This document shows, piece after piece, positions 1-10,307 of a stretch of DNA of 64,000 nucleotides. Every line of letters starts with the position of its first letter. Within the stretch, counting starts at the first letter, position 1. The DNA lies in assembly GCF_901000735.1 (NCBI RefSeq), contig NC_081541.1, positions 27,451,813-27,515,812 of the forward strand. Reading direction: 5' to 3'. Below the pieces are notes generated by a model. The model was not told where the DNA came from, searched no databases, and was given only the letters and a program-made list of their open reading frames with translations. The stretch is from Corylus avellana (taxonomy: Eukaryota; Streptophyta; Magnoliopsida; Fagales; Betulaceae). Position numbers and translations under genes: made by a program.

Positions 1-89
1 AAGCCCAAAATCGAGGTCTCTTTTTTAAAACGCATAACTTTAATGACTAAACGCACAACTTTATTTCCCTTGATCTCTCTCCCACCTAA

Positions 90-98
90 TATATAAAA
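90..98 (+). promoter_or_regulatory. TATA box of CXE gene a
   Basis: TATATAAAA lies 67 bases before the ATG at 165, which leaves a short leader of about 40 bases. It is the clearest TATA-like element upstream of this gene. Transcription start is inferred, not seen. Confidence 0.5.
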
Positions 99-164
99 CA
101 AACAAAGAAACCCTCACTCTCAGTCTCACCACAAAAGCCAGAGCACTACTCTTTCCTTCTTTCA

Positions 165-1070
165 ATGGCCTCCAGTGACTCAGAAATCACCCACAAGTTC
201 CATTTCTTCGATGTATACAAAGATGGCCATGTGGTGCTACACCGCCCCTTCACTGAGAAAATCCCAGCCTACGATGACCCGCTCACCGGTGTCCGATCAA
301 AAGACGTCATCATCTCATCGGACCCCCCGGTATCCGCCCGTATCTTTCTACCCAAATCTGCTGACCCGACCCAGAAACTCCCTCTCCTATTCTACGTGCA
401 CGGCGGTGGCTTCTGCATGCAATCCGCTTTCTCTGCCCAGTACCATGATTTCGTCAAGACAATCGTCGCCGAAGCTAATGTCGTCGCCGTCTCGGTCGAG
501 TACGGCCTATTCCCGACCCGACCAATACCCGCTTGTTACGAGGACTCCTGGGCTGGGCTCCAGTGGGTTGCATCCCACAGTAATGGAAACGGACCCGAGC
601 CATGGCTGAACGATCATGCAGATTTTCAACGAGTTTATGTCGGCGGAGATAGTGCCGGAGGGAACATATCACATACTTTGGCGTTTCGGGCCGGGTCTAT
701 CGGGTTACCCGAAGTGAAGTTGGTTGGGGCGGTACTGGTTCACCCGTATTTTGGAGGAACGGAAGATGATCACATGTGGCTGTACATGTGTCCGACAAAC
801 AGTGGGTTGGAGGATCCTAGGATGAAGCCGAATGCAGGGGATCTAGCCAAGTTGGGGTGCGAGAGGGTGTTGGTTTTTGTGGCTGAGAAGGACCATTTGA
901 TGGATCCGGGTAAGCGGTACTATGAAGAATTGAAGAAAAGTGGGTGGGCCGGATCCGTGGAGATTGTAGAGAATTTAGGGGAGGAGCACTGCTTCCATTT
1001 GTTCAACCCCAAATATGAAAAGTCTGTGGATTTGATTAAAAAATTCATTTCTTTTGTTAAACAAGATTAG
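165..1070 (+). CDS. Plant carboxylesterase (CXE), gene a
   Basis: A single-exon reading frame of 301 residues, the usual CXE length, predicted to be a cytosolic serine hydrolase of carboxylic esters. I see no signal peptide or membrane segment. The N-terminus has the family pattern F-DVYKDG-V near residue 14. HGGG at 79-82 is the oxyanion hole. GDSAG at 161-165 puts the nucleophile at Ser163. Asp243 (in AEKD) and His275 (in GEEHCF) complete the triad. The start gives the N-terminus shared with gene b. One oddity: the block that reads YRLAPEHPLP in most relatives is YGLFPTRPIP here (113-122). Gene b, about 5 kb downstream on the same strand, is about 86% identical by hand alignment. The intact His argues against a GID1 receptor; substrate unknown. 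Confidence 0.93.
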   Translation: MASSDSEITHKFHFFDVYKDGHVVLHRPFTEKIPAYDDPLTGVRSKDVIISSDPPVSARIFLPKSADPTQKLPLLFYVHGGGFCMQSAFSAQYHDFVKTIVAEANVVAVSVEYGLFPTRPIPACYEDSWAGLQWVASHSNGNGPEPWLNDHADFQRVYVGGDSAGGNISHTLAFRAGSIGLPEVKLVGAVLVHPYFGGTEDDHMWLYMCPTNSGLEDPRMKPNAGDLAKLGCERVLVFVAEKDHLMDPGKRYYEELKKSGWAGSVEIVENLGEEHCFHLFNPKYEKSVDLIKKFISFVKQD

Positions 1071-1250
1071 ATAGATGCTTTTTGGTCTTTAGCTTTGATG
1101 GTTTATGTAACCTTCATGAAATAAAAGGTAATTTTCAAATTTCACAATATAGGAATATAGTGTATGTTTGCGAAAATTACAATAAAGTTTGTTATGCTTC
1201 GTGCCGGTTTATTGTATATTTTTGTTGGGACTATTTCAGGTCAAACGGTT

Positions 1251-1400
1251 TTTGTAGAGTAGTTGAATCGATTGTGAACTACATCTCATAAAGTAGAAGT
1301 CACTAGTTCAAATCTCTCTACGCCTCATAAAATAGAGTCTCAAAAAATAGAAGTCACTAATTTAAATCTCCCTAGGTTACTAATTCAAATTTTCCTTCTC
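1251..1400 (+). repeat. Degenerate tRNA-derived SINE relic
   Basis: The stretch matches the SINE at 30678-30807 by eye: a decayed A box (GTAGTTGAATCGATTGTGAAC), then GTCACTAGTTCAAATC as the B box. A second partial copy of the B-box part follows at about 1340-1395. No clear tail or target-site duplication remains. It lies just 3' of gene a. Confidence 0.45.
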
Positions 1401-1829
1401 TTTTTTCTTGGTGAACAAGTCAAACCAAACAAACCCACTTTCTCGTCAAACGATGTGCGATAGCGAAGCTATCTGCTTCAGGAAGGGCAGGAGCCCAAGA
1501 ATAGCCCTCGATGGCCAAGAAAACCTTGGAGGCTGAAAGGGCTTCCATAGGCCCACATCCCAACAATTTTTATTTAAATTGAAAACACTAGAGTTCAACC
1601 ATGACTAGTGACGACAATCACGTTCTAAGAACATAAGAAAATAAAAAGAATTTAAGAAGCTAGCTTGGATTATGATTTGAAAATTACTTTCACCACAACT
1701 AAAATTATATTCCTTTAGACCGTAAAATCAGATTTATTGTATAATTGGCATAAGATAAGAGAAAGACATCAATTCATACCTTACACGTAATTCCATATAT
1801 AAACCTATGCATCTTTTTTGTTTAAGTGT

Positions 1830-1911
1830 AACATAATCTGAAAAGAACAAAAGTGTTTGATACTTGTCTGCACGCAAGTATCAAACACTTCTGTTCTTTT
1901 CAGCTTATGTT
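1830..1911. repeat. Near-perfect inverted repeat (hairpin)
   Basis: Arm 1838-1866 and arm 1875-1903 pair over 29 bases with one mismatch, around an 8-base loop (TCTGCACG). Pairing continues outward to 1830/1911 with one further mismatch. It could be a tiny foldback element or a young small-RNA precursor. No element ends or target duplication were recognised. Confidence 0.7.
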
Positions 1912-3592
1912 CATGTGAGATGTTGGAGCTGCTGGGGTGCTTGTAAAATTTTTGAAAGGAAGACAATGATGGAAATGGATAGAAATTTATCAATTGAACG
2001 TGTGATTGTGTCTCTTTAGGAGTTAAGAAAAATAAAGATTTCTTCTTGGAGTTTCCCTGAAGTGTGATTGTGTCTATATATATACACACACATACTAAAA
2101 ACACAAAAGCATAAAAGAGTTGGGGCATGCAACCCAACAATAAGCCCAGTAACAAATACTATAAACAAAAATAAAAAGATAATGCATCAAATGCATGATG
2201 CGGCCCCGGTACAAACACCAAGAAAAGTGGCTGCCAATAATGACGGTTAAACAAGGCACGGGCAGAGCATGACTAGCTAGCGCGAGACCCTTCAACTCTA
2301 TCCTAACTCTTAAAGCAGGGAACGTATATAGGGGCATGACCCTCAAGAAACCCTTTTAACCCTACTCAAACACTTATTGGGTAACAACTACACCAGAAAC
2401 ATAAAAACAAAGAGAAGAAGAAGAAAAAAAAAAACCAACAAAACAACAACATAGTGAAGGAAGGCCGGCACGTGCAAGCCACTTGCTGGTGCATGAAGAC
2501 CATGCGACAACAATGGCAATCAGGAGGCAGGAGACTACCACAAGAGACTAACATCAACGGTGGTATATAGCTGAGGGGAGGAACATAGGCAGCACGAGCA
2601 ACATAAGGCTGTCTACGCGGCAACGCGTGTAAGACACGCCCCAGCAAATAGGACCTATTTGCGGGCGCATGTTCGTCAAACAAAGATGACGCTGGTAGCC
2701 ATGGAAAGTAGAGAGACCTAGAAGCACAATGGAGTGGTGCGTGTGAGGGTGAACCTTCCTAAAGTTATCAGATCTAATTTTAAAAAACTCAAATCCAAAA
2801 ACTTAAAAAATGAGGCTGGAGGATCCGGTAGCCTGTAGGAGCTAAACGTGAAAAAAAATAATAATAATAATAAAAAAATATAATAAAAAAAAATAAAGAG
2901 AGAAAAAGAGAAGAGGGTAGAAGATCAAGAGATAAGCTCTTCGGATTAATAGATCGTCAAAGGCGATAAATAGAGCCTTAAAAGAGGCAAAAAGCTTGAA
3001 AAGTGAGGGAGGGAAGAGAAAGTTGGGAGAGTAGAAAGGGAGGGGGTAGGAGGGGAGCAAAGAAAAGTTTCCCTCCTCCCATGGCGCGCAGCATCGTTGA
3101 AGGGCTTCTTGGTGTCTTTCTCATTTCAGGTATTGGACATAGAATGACGTGAATGATGCTTTTCTTTACTCATTTTCCAATGATTCAGTTAAAAAAAAAA
3201 ATTCAAGTGTAAAGACACAAAGGACATGAGTGTGAATTAAAACATGAATTCTTACTTTTCACATTCCATGCAATCAAGTAACCAAAACCATTCAATCAAA
3301 AAAATTACAATGAAGGACGTGTAGAGCTTGTCATTAACTATCACTTAAAATCCACTACTCAATTGCAACAAAAAAAAAATCCACTACTCAATTGCAAAGT
3401 GAAGTGGAATAGAATTCTCTTGATAGTATTAATTTCATAATCAAAATTAGAATTTGTGTATTTAACCTTGTCTGTAAAGACAAAAAGATCCAAGTACGAG
3501 AGCATTGGTTTTCATTTTCATTTTAACGTGTCAATAAGAATCGGCCGTTGATCAAGTGAAAAAATTATAAAGATTGCGTGTGACTTTTATGC
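1912..3592. other. Intergenic, no gene recognised
   Basis: AT-rich sequence with A-rich runs (about 2850-2900, 3190-3200, 3370-3380). The short open frames here are low-complexity or lack any familiar motif. A purine-rich stretch runs from about 2890 to 3060. I see no conserved coding signal. Confidence 0.5.
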
Positions 3593-3600
3593 TTCATATC

Positions 3601-4751
3601 TAAGGGTGTCAAAAAATACCGGAAAACCGAGAAACTGGAAAGCTAGGGAACCGATTCCGGTTCTGGTTTTTGGCACCTGGTTATAATCGGGTAACCGGGT
3701 GCATATATATATATATATATATTCCGCTTCTGCATTTGTGAGACAACTTATAACACCACTAAAAAAGTAAAGTACAACTACGGAAGTTCTCTTCTTCTGT
3801 ATCTATGTTTGTTTCAACAACCGTAGTTTGTTAAATGTTAAGGGAACCTCTAATTATTTTTTAAATGTACAGAACTTTTGACAAATTAACTTCAGTATGT
3901 CAACCATAAAACTTGCTGTAATTAAAAGAACCATTTGTACCAATGAAATGGGCGACATTTAAGATATATTAAGATCCACAAAGAGAGATCTCAAAAATCC
4001 TTTTTTATATCAAATTGCGTAGCAGCTCTTTTTTCTCTCAACCCATAAAGTGGCACTTCTCGGAGATCTCTGTATAACAAATGTCCATTGTGTTTTATAC
4101 ATATGAAAAAAGCTCTCAATCCATCAATTAACTTTTGGCAAGTATTATGAGCAGTAATTAAATCTTTTGGTCATACAGTAGCAATAGCTTCAATATCAAG
4201 TTGGTTATAACAGTGTAATAATAAAAAGTTAATCAGAATAGCTAGAAACAAAGGTTAAAAAAGGGATAGATTCAAGCTAATATCCAAGAAAGCCAAAATG
4301 GAGAACCTCTTTGGAGAGATATTTTCGCATCTATGTATTCTCGTAAGGAGTTTGAAGCAAGAGCAAATGGCACTCCATGTTTATGGAGATGTTTGATAAG
4401 TCGATTAGCCCCAGGAAATAATAAACAGGAAGAGGAAGGTTCAGTCCCACATTGCTAAAAAATGGAACTCTCCAAGGCATATCCTTTTCATTTAAATCCA
4501 AGCCAGCTTATCAATGATATGTTTTGAGTTGAGTCATCAGTCATGGGTGTACAGAATAAGCCCAAAATTCATATTTTTTTAAAAACTGGTTACCTGATCC
4601 AGATAACTGGAAAACTAGCCGGTTATTGTATAATCGTTAACCGATTCCAATAACCAGAAACCGGTTACCCGGTTCTGTTTTCCAAAATCAATAATTGGGG
4701 TACCCTGGTTCCGATTTTTAATTTTGGCCAATTACTGGGTTGACACCCCTA
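3601..4751. mobile_element. Non-autonomous hAT-type element
   Basis: The element starts TAAGGGTGTCAA and ends TTGACACCCCTA, an inverted repeat of the hAT type. It is flanked by a perfect 8-bp target duplication, TTCATATC (3593-3600 and 4752-4759). Subterminal regions are rich in CCGGTTnCCGGTT-like motifs (about 3615-3700 and 4590-4740). An (AT)n run is at 3703-3722. The 1151-bp body has no transposase frame. It belongs to the same family as 12281-12977 and 36708-37270. Confidence 0.85.
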
Positions 4752-5057
4752 TTCATATCCCATGATTAAAAAAAAAAAAAAAAAAACAGGAGAAGTGGAA
4801 TAGGTGCTAGAGTTTAGGTTTCATTTAAATCTTTTAAGCAATTAGGTGGCCAATCAAATGGTGCTGATGTTTTCTTATTAAAATATTAATCCTTGGTTTT
4901 ATGGTGTAAAGAAGAAGGGATACTAATTTAGTATTACTAAAAGATTTTAAATTGGAATTCTAATGGATTGGCCATTTAAGTCTTAGTAGAAAACTTTTGA
5001 ATCTCTGTCTTTCAAGTTTCTTCCTGTGTTTTAACTTTCATTTAATGCTTACCACTT

Positions 5058-5169
5058 TTTTTTTCTTTTTTTTTTGACATGTCCGCCTAAGGAGGGGGAG
5101 GGGGATTCGAACTAGTGACCTCCGCTTCATTAAGCGTAGTCCCAACCAATTGAGCTAGCTCTTGGAGAC
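5058..5169 (-). mobile_element. tRNA-derived SINE
   Basis: Read on the minus strand, it has a pol III A box (AGCTAGCTCAATTGG, 5147-5161), a B box (GGTCACTAGTTCGAATCC, 5103-5120) and a 3' A-rich tail (the T run from 5058). It is bounded by a perfect 15-bp target duplication, TAATGCTTACCACTT (5043-5057 and 5170-5184), so it is a complete retroposed copy. Same family as 30678-30807. Confidence 0.85.
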
Positions 5170-5184
5170 TAATGCTTACCACTT

Positions 5185-6060
5185 ATTTATTCAGTAAGGA
5201 ATTATAGAGAATTTTATACCATGAACTAATTTTTAGTCTCTCATTTCAAGTCTCCTCTTTAAGTCATAAATTATAAATCCTACCAAGGATATGATAAGGA
5301 GTCTTATAGCATTACCTTTAGACTTAAGAGTGGGTCGATCAGTGTCGATAGGGGTATTTTTATCTATCGATTTGTGAAAGTCGGTTAAGTCAGTTAATTA
5401 ATCTACTTCATATTGATAATGAATAATTTCGACTTTTTCAGTAAATTGGTTAGTCGATTAAGTTTGTTAATTGTCAATTACAAGTTTTTATTTAAGATTT
5501 ATCAACTTCCTTATAAAATCAGCATATGCCTTATAAATGAAAATAAAAAGTAAATTCATGGAACACAGACGAAAAGGATAACCACAAATCAACTAGATAA
5601 ACACAATAAGAAAACTTATCAGATAAAATTTAAAATTCACTTAAAAAATCAGTTAATTGTCGTTTAACTGAACAAAAAAAAAAAAAGGTAAAACACCCAA
5701 CGCTTACCACGTGGACCTTCCTTCAGAGTTTCATCTCAGCTCTGTAGCTGGCAGTTGTAAATTGTAGTAATATTTGCTTTATTTTTTACATTAATAAAAA
5801 TAAATAAAAAATATAAAAAATAGTTTAAAAATATAAAAAAAAATATTTCATTAATTCAAAATCTTAAAAAAAATTAAAAAAATTTTTTTTAAAAAAAAAG
5901 TGATTTTTGAGATACCATTTTGCTGTAACACGCCATTCCTCTTCTGGTAAGCTTCGCGTGCGTCATTATGATGGATGAAACCACTTTTTCCATAGAAATT
6001 CTTAGACTTCTCCGCTTACACAATCAAAATTAAAGCAAACCAAGAAACCCTCACTCTCTC
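5185..6060. other. Intergenic upstream of gene b, no gene seen
   Basis: Very AT-rich sequence with A/T runs at 5670-5690 and 5760-5910. There is no convincing TATA box at a fixed distance from the b start. CTCACTCTCTCTGCCC just before the ATG is a pyrimidine-rich leader shared in kind with gene a. Confidence 0.5.
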
Positions 6061-6093
6061 TGCCCAGAAAAGCCTAGAGCTTTGCTTCTTTCA

Positions 6094-6999
6094 ATGGCTT
6101 CCAGTGGCTCAGAAATCACCCACAAGTTCCGTTACTTCGATGTATACAAAGACGGCCGTGTGGTGCTACGCCACCCCATCACTGAGAAAATCCCACCCTC
6201 CGATGACCCGCTCACCGGTGTCCGATCAAAGGACGTCATCATTTCATCCGAACCCCCGGTGTCCGCCCGTATCTTTCTACCCAAATCTGCTGACACGACC
6301 CAGAAACTCCCTCTCCTATTCTACGTGCATGGCGGTGGTTTCTGCAAGCAATCCGCTTTCTCTCGCAAGTACCATAATTTCCTCAACACATTCGTCGCGG
6401 AAGCTAATGTCGTCGCCGTCTCAGTCGAGTACGGTCTATTCCCGACCCGACCAATACCCGCTTGCTACGAGGACTCGTGGTCCGGGCTCCAGTGGGTGGC
6501 ATCCCATAGTAATGGGAAAGGACCCGAGCCGTGGTTGAACGATCATGCCGATTTTCAACGAGTTTTTGTTGCGGGAGATAGCGCCGGAGGGAACATATCG
6601 CATACTCTGTTGGTTCGGGTAGGGTCGATCGGGTTACCCGGAGTGAAGGTGGTTGGGGCGGTTCTGGTTCACCCATATTTTGGAGGTACAGAATTTGATC
6701 AAATGTGGCTGTACATGTGTCCAACCAATAGCGGGTTGGAGGATCCTAGGATGAGTCCGAATGCAGGGGATTTAGCCAAGTTGGGGTGTAAGAGGGTGTT
6801 GGTTTTTGTGGCGGAGAATGACGATTTGATGGATCCGGGTAAACGGTACTATGAAGAATTGAAGAAAAGTGGGTGGGCAGGATCCGTGGAGATTGTAGAG
6901 AATTCAGGGGAGAAGCACTGCTTCCATTTGCTCAATCTCAAGTATGAAAAGGCTGTGGATTTGATTAAAAAGTTGGTTTCTTTTGTTAAACAAGAGTAG
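6094..6999 (+). CDS. Plant carboxylesterase (CXE), gene b
   Basis: Intronless, 301 residues. I chose the ATG at 6094 and not the in-frame TTG at 6082 because it gives the MASS-SEITHKF start of gene a and is the first real ATG. HGGG 79-82, Ser163 in GDSAG, Asp243 (in AEND, where relatives have AEKD) and His275 (GEKHCF) are all present, so it should be catalytically competent. It shares with gene a the altered YGLFPTRPIP block at 113-122 and the C-terminus ending KQ(D/E). About 41 of 301 residues differ from a, clustered at 85-100 (beside the oxyanion loop) and 173-176 (after the nucleophile helix), near the expected acyl pocket. That pattern hints at substrate divergence. Product is probably a cytosolic esterase; substrate unknown. 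Confidence 0.92.
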   Translation: MASSGSEITHKFRYFDVYKDGRVVLRHPITEKIPPSDDPLTGVRSKDVIISSEPPVSARIFLPKSADTTQKLPLLFYVHGGGFCKQSAFSRKYHNFLNTFVAEANVVAVSVEYGLFPTRPIPACYEDSWSGLQWVASHSNGKGPEPWLNDHADFQRVFVAGDSAGGNISHTLLVRVGSIGLPGVKVVGAVLVHPYFGGTEFDQMWLYMCPTNSGLEDPRMSPNAGDLAKLGCKRVLVFVAENDDLMDPGKRYYEELKKSGWAGSVEIVENSGEKHCFHLLNLKYEKAVDLIKKLVSFVKQE

Positions 7000-7472
7000 G
7001 TATATAGCTAGCGTGGATGGTTTGGGTAATTCATAAAATAAAATGTAATTTTCAAATTTCGGAGATATAGGAATATAAATATATTGTATGTTTGCAAAAA
7101 TTACAAAGAAGTTTCTTCTGCTTGGCTTTGTCTCTTGAAGAGCTCACCAAACTAATTTTATTGCCATTTGTTCTGATTGAAGCAGATTTTCAATTTTATT
7201 TCATTTGTTTTTATTTCCTGGTTCTAGACGTTAGTCCTGTTGTAATAAGTTTGGGGTTTTCTTCTGTAATTTGGAAGCACTTGTGTCTTTGGTGCTACCA
7301 TCTCTCCTCTTCCCTGTTACATCTGATATTGCTAACCTCAATCTTCAAACTGAGGAATATAATGGACAAAGCCAACTTCATGTGGGCGAAGGGAAAGGTT
7401 TGGAAATTAAACATCTTAATTGTTAACACAGTTTTCGGTCATTAGTGTTTAATGATAACTCACTCACGCAAG

Positions 7473-8650
7473 CTTGATAATGGTGATAGACCCAATCACG
7501 GAAATGAACTAAGAAGAGTGGAGAAGATAAATTTTTTTGAATATTCTTGGTATTTTTATTGAATGAATTTCCCTTTTATATACACACCAATTACACTGTC
7601 AAAGACCCCTTCTTGCCACACTATCTGTTGATAATGTCAATTTTCCCAACACTATCCTACGGCTCTTGGTGATCCTTTCTTAGGGATTCATGCCAAACAT
7701 GTTTGGCCAGGGTGGTGACTTGTGGGTCGTCGGGGCTGACTCGGTATGGCCCCACAGGGGTTGGCCCACCCATCGTGCGAAGGGAGACAGCTCCCGTGCC
7801 TCCGGTAACATTGATCATGTTGATTGGATGTGTCACTGTTGTGCAAGAATATACGCCTCTCGTGATGTGATTGCTGCTTCTACTTGAGTCAGGAGTTCGA
7901 TGGGAGAAGCATTGTGCTTCTTACAGCCCTTACGTACGGTTTGTTGTATCCGAGAGGTGGTTCGTCACGGCGGGCTTACTTCCTCTCTCGAGGTTGGTTC
8001 GCCATGAATGGGCCGGGCCTGGCACAGTGATTTTTGAAGTTCGTCGGAGACGTACCTTGGTGAGGTCCATCATTACGGGTTTGCCACAGTGGGATGGTTT
8101 GTCTGACAACCCGTATGGTTTGACAACTATCTTTTTTGCGAGCTTAGCACGATCCTACCTTTAATCCGAGGTTCACAACCCATTCACGGAAGTTAGATTT
8201 TTTTAATATTCTTGGTATTTTTATTGAATGAATTTCCCTTTTATACACGCACCAATTACACGGTCAAAGACCCCTTTTTGCCACACTATCCTACGGCTCT
8301 TGGCGATCCTTTCTTGGGGATTCGTGCCGAACATGTTTGGCCAGGGTGGTGACTCATGGGTCGTCGAGTCTGACTTGGTATGGGCCCTGCAGGGGTTGGC
8401 CCACCCATCGTGCGAAGGGAGATGGCTCCCGTGCCTTCGGCAGCATAGATTATGTGTCACTGTTGTGCAAGGACATACGCCTCTTGTGATGTGATTGTTG
8501 CTTCTGCTTGAGTCAGGAGTTTAGTGGGAGAAGCATTGTGCTTCTTACAGCCCTTACATACGGTTTGTTGTATCCGAGGGGTGGTTCGTCACGGCGTGCA
8601 CGATCCTACCTTTAATCCGAGGTTCGCAACCCATTCATGGAAGTGAATTA
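7473..8650. repeat. Two tandem direct repeats of unknown origin
   Basis: Unit 1 (about 7488-8177) and unit 2 (about 8178-8627) share long blocks: the AT-rich start with TATTTTTATTGAATGAATTT, then GGCCAGGGTGGTGACT, GGGGTTGGCCCACCCATCGTGCG and GATCCTACCTTTAATCCGAGG. Each begins near ACCCA(A/T)TCACGGAA, and a third ACCCATTCATGGAAG follows at 8627. Unit 2 lacks about 200 bp that unit 1 has in its 3' part. Open frames inside do not match a known protein. It could be tandem LTR-like debris. Confidence 0.6.
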
Positions 8651-8816
8651 CAGTAATTATCGATTTTCTCCCCAATATTTATTCATTCAAATTAATTTAT
8701 CTCCATACCTCTTTTCTTTTACACAATCTGCTTCATGTTCCTCGCATTCAAAAGAATCTTACTCTTTCTCAATTTCATCGTGATATCAATGTGTTGTTTG
8801 AGTTTCACCCTTCCAC

Positions 8817-8848
<32 letters not shown>

Positions 8849-9004
8849 GGTAATTGTGAAAAGAAGCTGATAACTTTTTCTTGGCGTTTCTATTGCACCT
8901 AAAATACCAATGTCAGGAATTTAATTTTCTCGTCTCAAAGTGAAACGCTGAGAAATTTAGTGGCTTTTTCTTTTCTTTCTTTCTTTCTTCTTTTTTTTTT
9001 TTTT

Positions 9005-9310
9005 GGGAAAATTTCAAAAAGCCCCCTGAACTTCCAGCCAATTTGAAGAACCCCCCCTGAATTTTCAAAACTCTCATTTAGGCCCCCTGAACTTTGGTTT
9101 TCTCTCACTTTGGACCCTTTAACATTAAATTACGTCGTTTTGTGTCCTAAAATTACAATACCTACCCAGCCCAAAACGACGTAGTTTAATGTTAAAATGG
9201 TCCAAAGTGAGAGAAAATGAAAGTTCAGGAGGCCTAAATGAGAGTTTTGAAAATTCAGGAGGGGTTTTTCAAATTGGCTGGAAGTTCAGGGAAGCTTTCT
9301 GAAGTTTCCA
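9005..9310. repeat. Foldback element (long terminal inverted repeats)
   Basis: The left arm (about 9005-9130) reads the reverse complement of the right arm (about 9185-9310): GCCCCCTGAACTTCCAGCC pairs with GGCTGGAAGTTCAGG, and CTCTCACTTTGGACC with GGTCCAAAGTGAGAG. The centre holds a small inverted CGTCGTTTT/AAAACGACG pair. No coding capacity. Poly-T and poly-A runs lie on either side. Confidence 0.75.
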
Positions 9311-9569
9311 CTTTTTTTTTTTAAGGAAAAAAAAAAAAACAGGTATATTTTGAAAATAATTTAAAAAGTAGTTATACGGTCTACAGCAGACACTTGAAAA
9401 AATAATAGATAATTAAATAATAATCAACCATCATGTTTAAGAACTATCTAATATGTGTAACTATTACATAACTAAGATGAGCATGCATATGCTAATAGTA
9501 TATTACTACTTTTTTTTTTATTATTATTTTTTTTTAATAGTATATTACTACATTTTTCTTTTTTTTTTT

Positions 9570-10180
9570 TTACACTTTAGTTTGTAAATTTTTATTTTTT
9601 ACCCTATTGGGTTCAAATTCTATCACAAATTGTACTTGACTTACGTGAAAAGACCAACTTAGTACATTCGTTCGGTTAGCCCAAACTAACTGAATGTCAT
9701 GTGTCGTCACATACAAATGTCACGTGTCCTAAAAAAATAAAAACAATCAAGAATAATAATAATAATTAAAAAAAATTAAAAAACTAAACCCTTAAAAAAA
9801 AAAAAAATTTGAAAATCTATGGGGTGGTCGGGCCACCCCATTTTGGCCATTGGCTGAGCCACCCCTTGCGGCCGGTCTGGGGGTGGCCAAACTACCTACA
9901 AAGGCCTTGGGGACCCAATGGCCCAAATGGGGGTGGCCGCCCACCCCCATTGGCCAAAATGGGGTGGCCTGGCCACCCCATAATTTTTAAATTTTTTTTT
10001 AGTGTTTAGTTTTTTAATTATTTTTATTTTTTAGAACACGTGGCATTTCTATGTAATGACACGTGTGACGAAATCCAATGGAGGTACTAAGTTGATCTTT
10101 CCCCATAAGCCAGGTACCATTTGTTATAGAACTTGAACCCATGTGTGAAAAAATAAAAATGTGTAAACGTAAATACTAAA
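9570..10180. repeat. Long-inverted-repeat MITE with GC-rich core
   Basis: The arms (about 9570-9670 and 10085-10180) are inverted copies: GTTCAAATTCTATCACAAAT pairs with ATTTGTTATAGAACTTGAAC-like sequence, and CCAACTTAGTAC with GTACTAAGTTGA. Inner arms carry ACACGTG(T/G). The core (9825-9985) is unusually GC-rich for this window and itself palindromic (GGGGTGG...CCACCCC). The open frame in the core is a product of the palindrome and not a gene. Confidence 0.65.
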
Positions 10181-10307
10181 AAGGTAATTAACCCTTATAA
10201 TTAAGGCCTCCACCATTTGTCATGCTTGTTAGTTAAGCAAAAGCCATGCACTTCCTTTTCATTTGTCTCATTCGAGTTAATATTCACAATTGTATAGGGA
10301 CCTTATA

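Noticed and set aside
6082..6093. Earlier start of gene b (TTG, reading MLLS)
   Set aside because: It is not an ATG; gene a and all paralogues support the ATG at 6094.
9809..10009. 66-codon Gly/Pro/Trp-rich frame
   Set aside because: A translation of the GGGGTGGCC palindromic core of a MITE.
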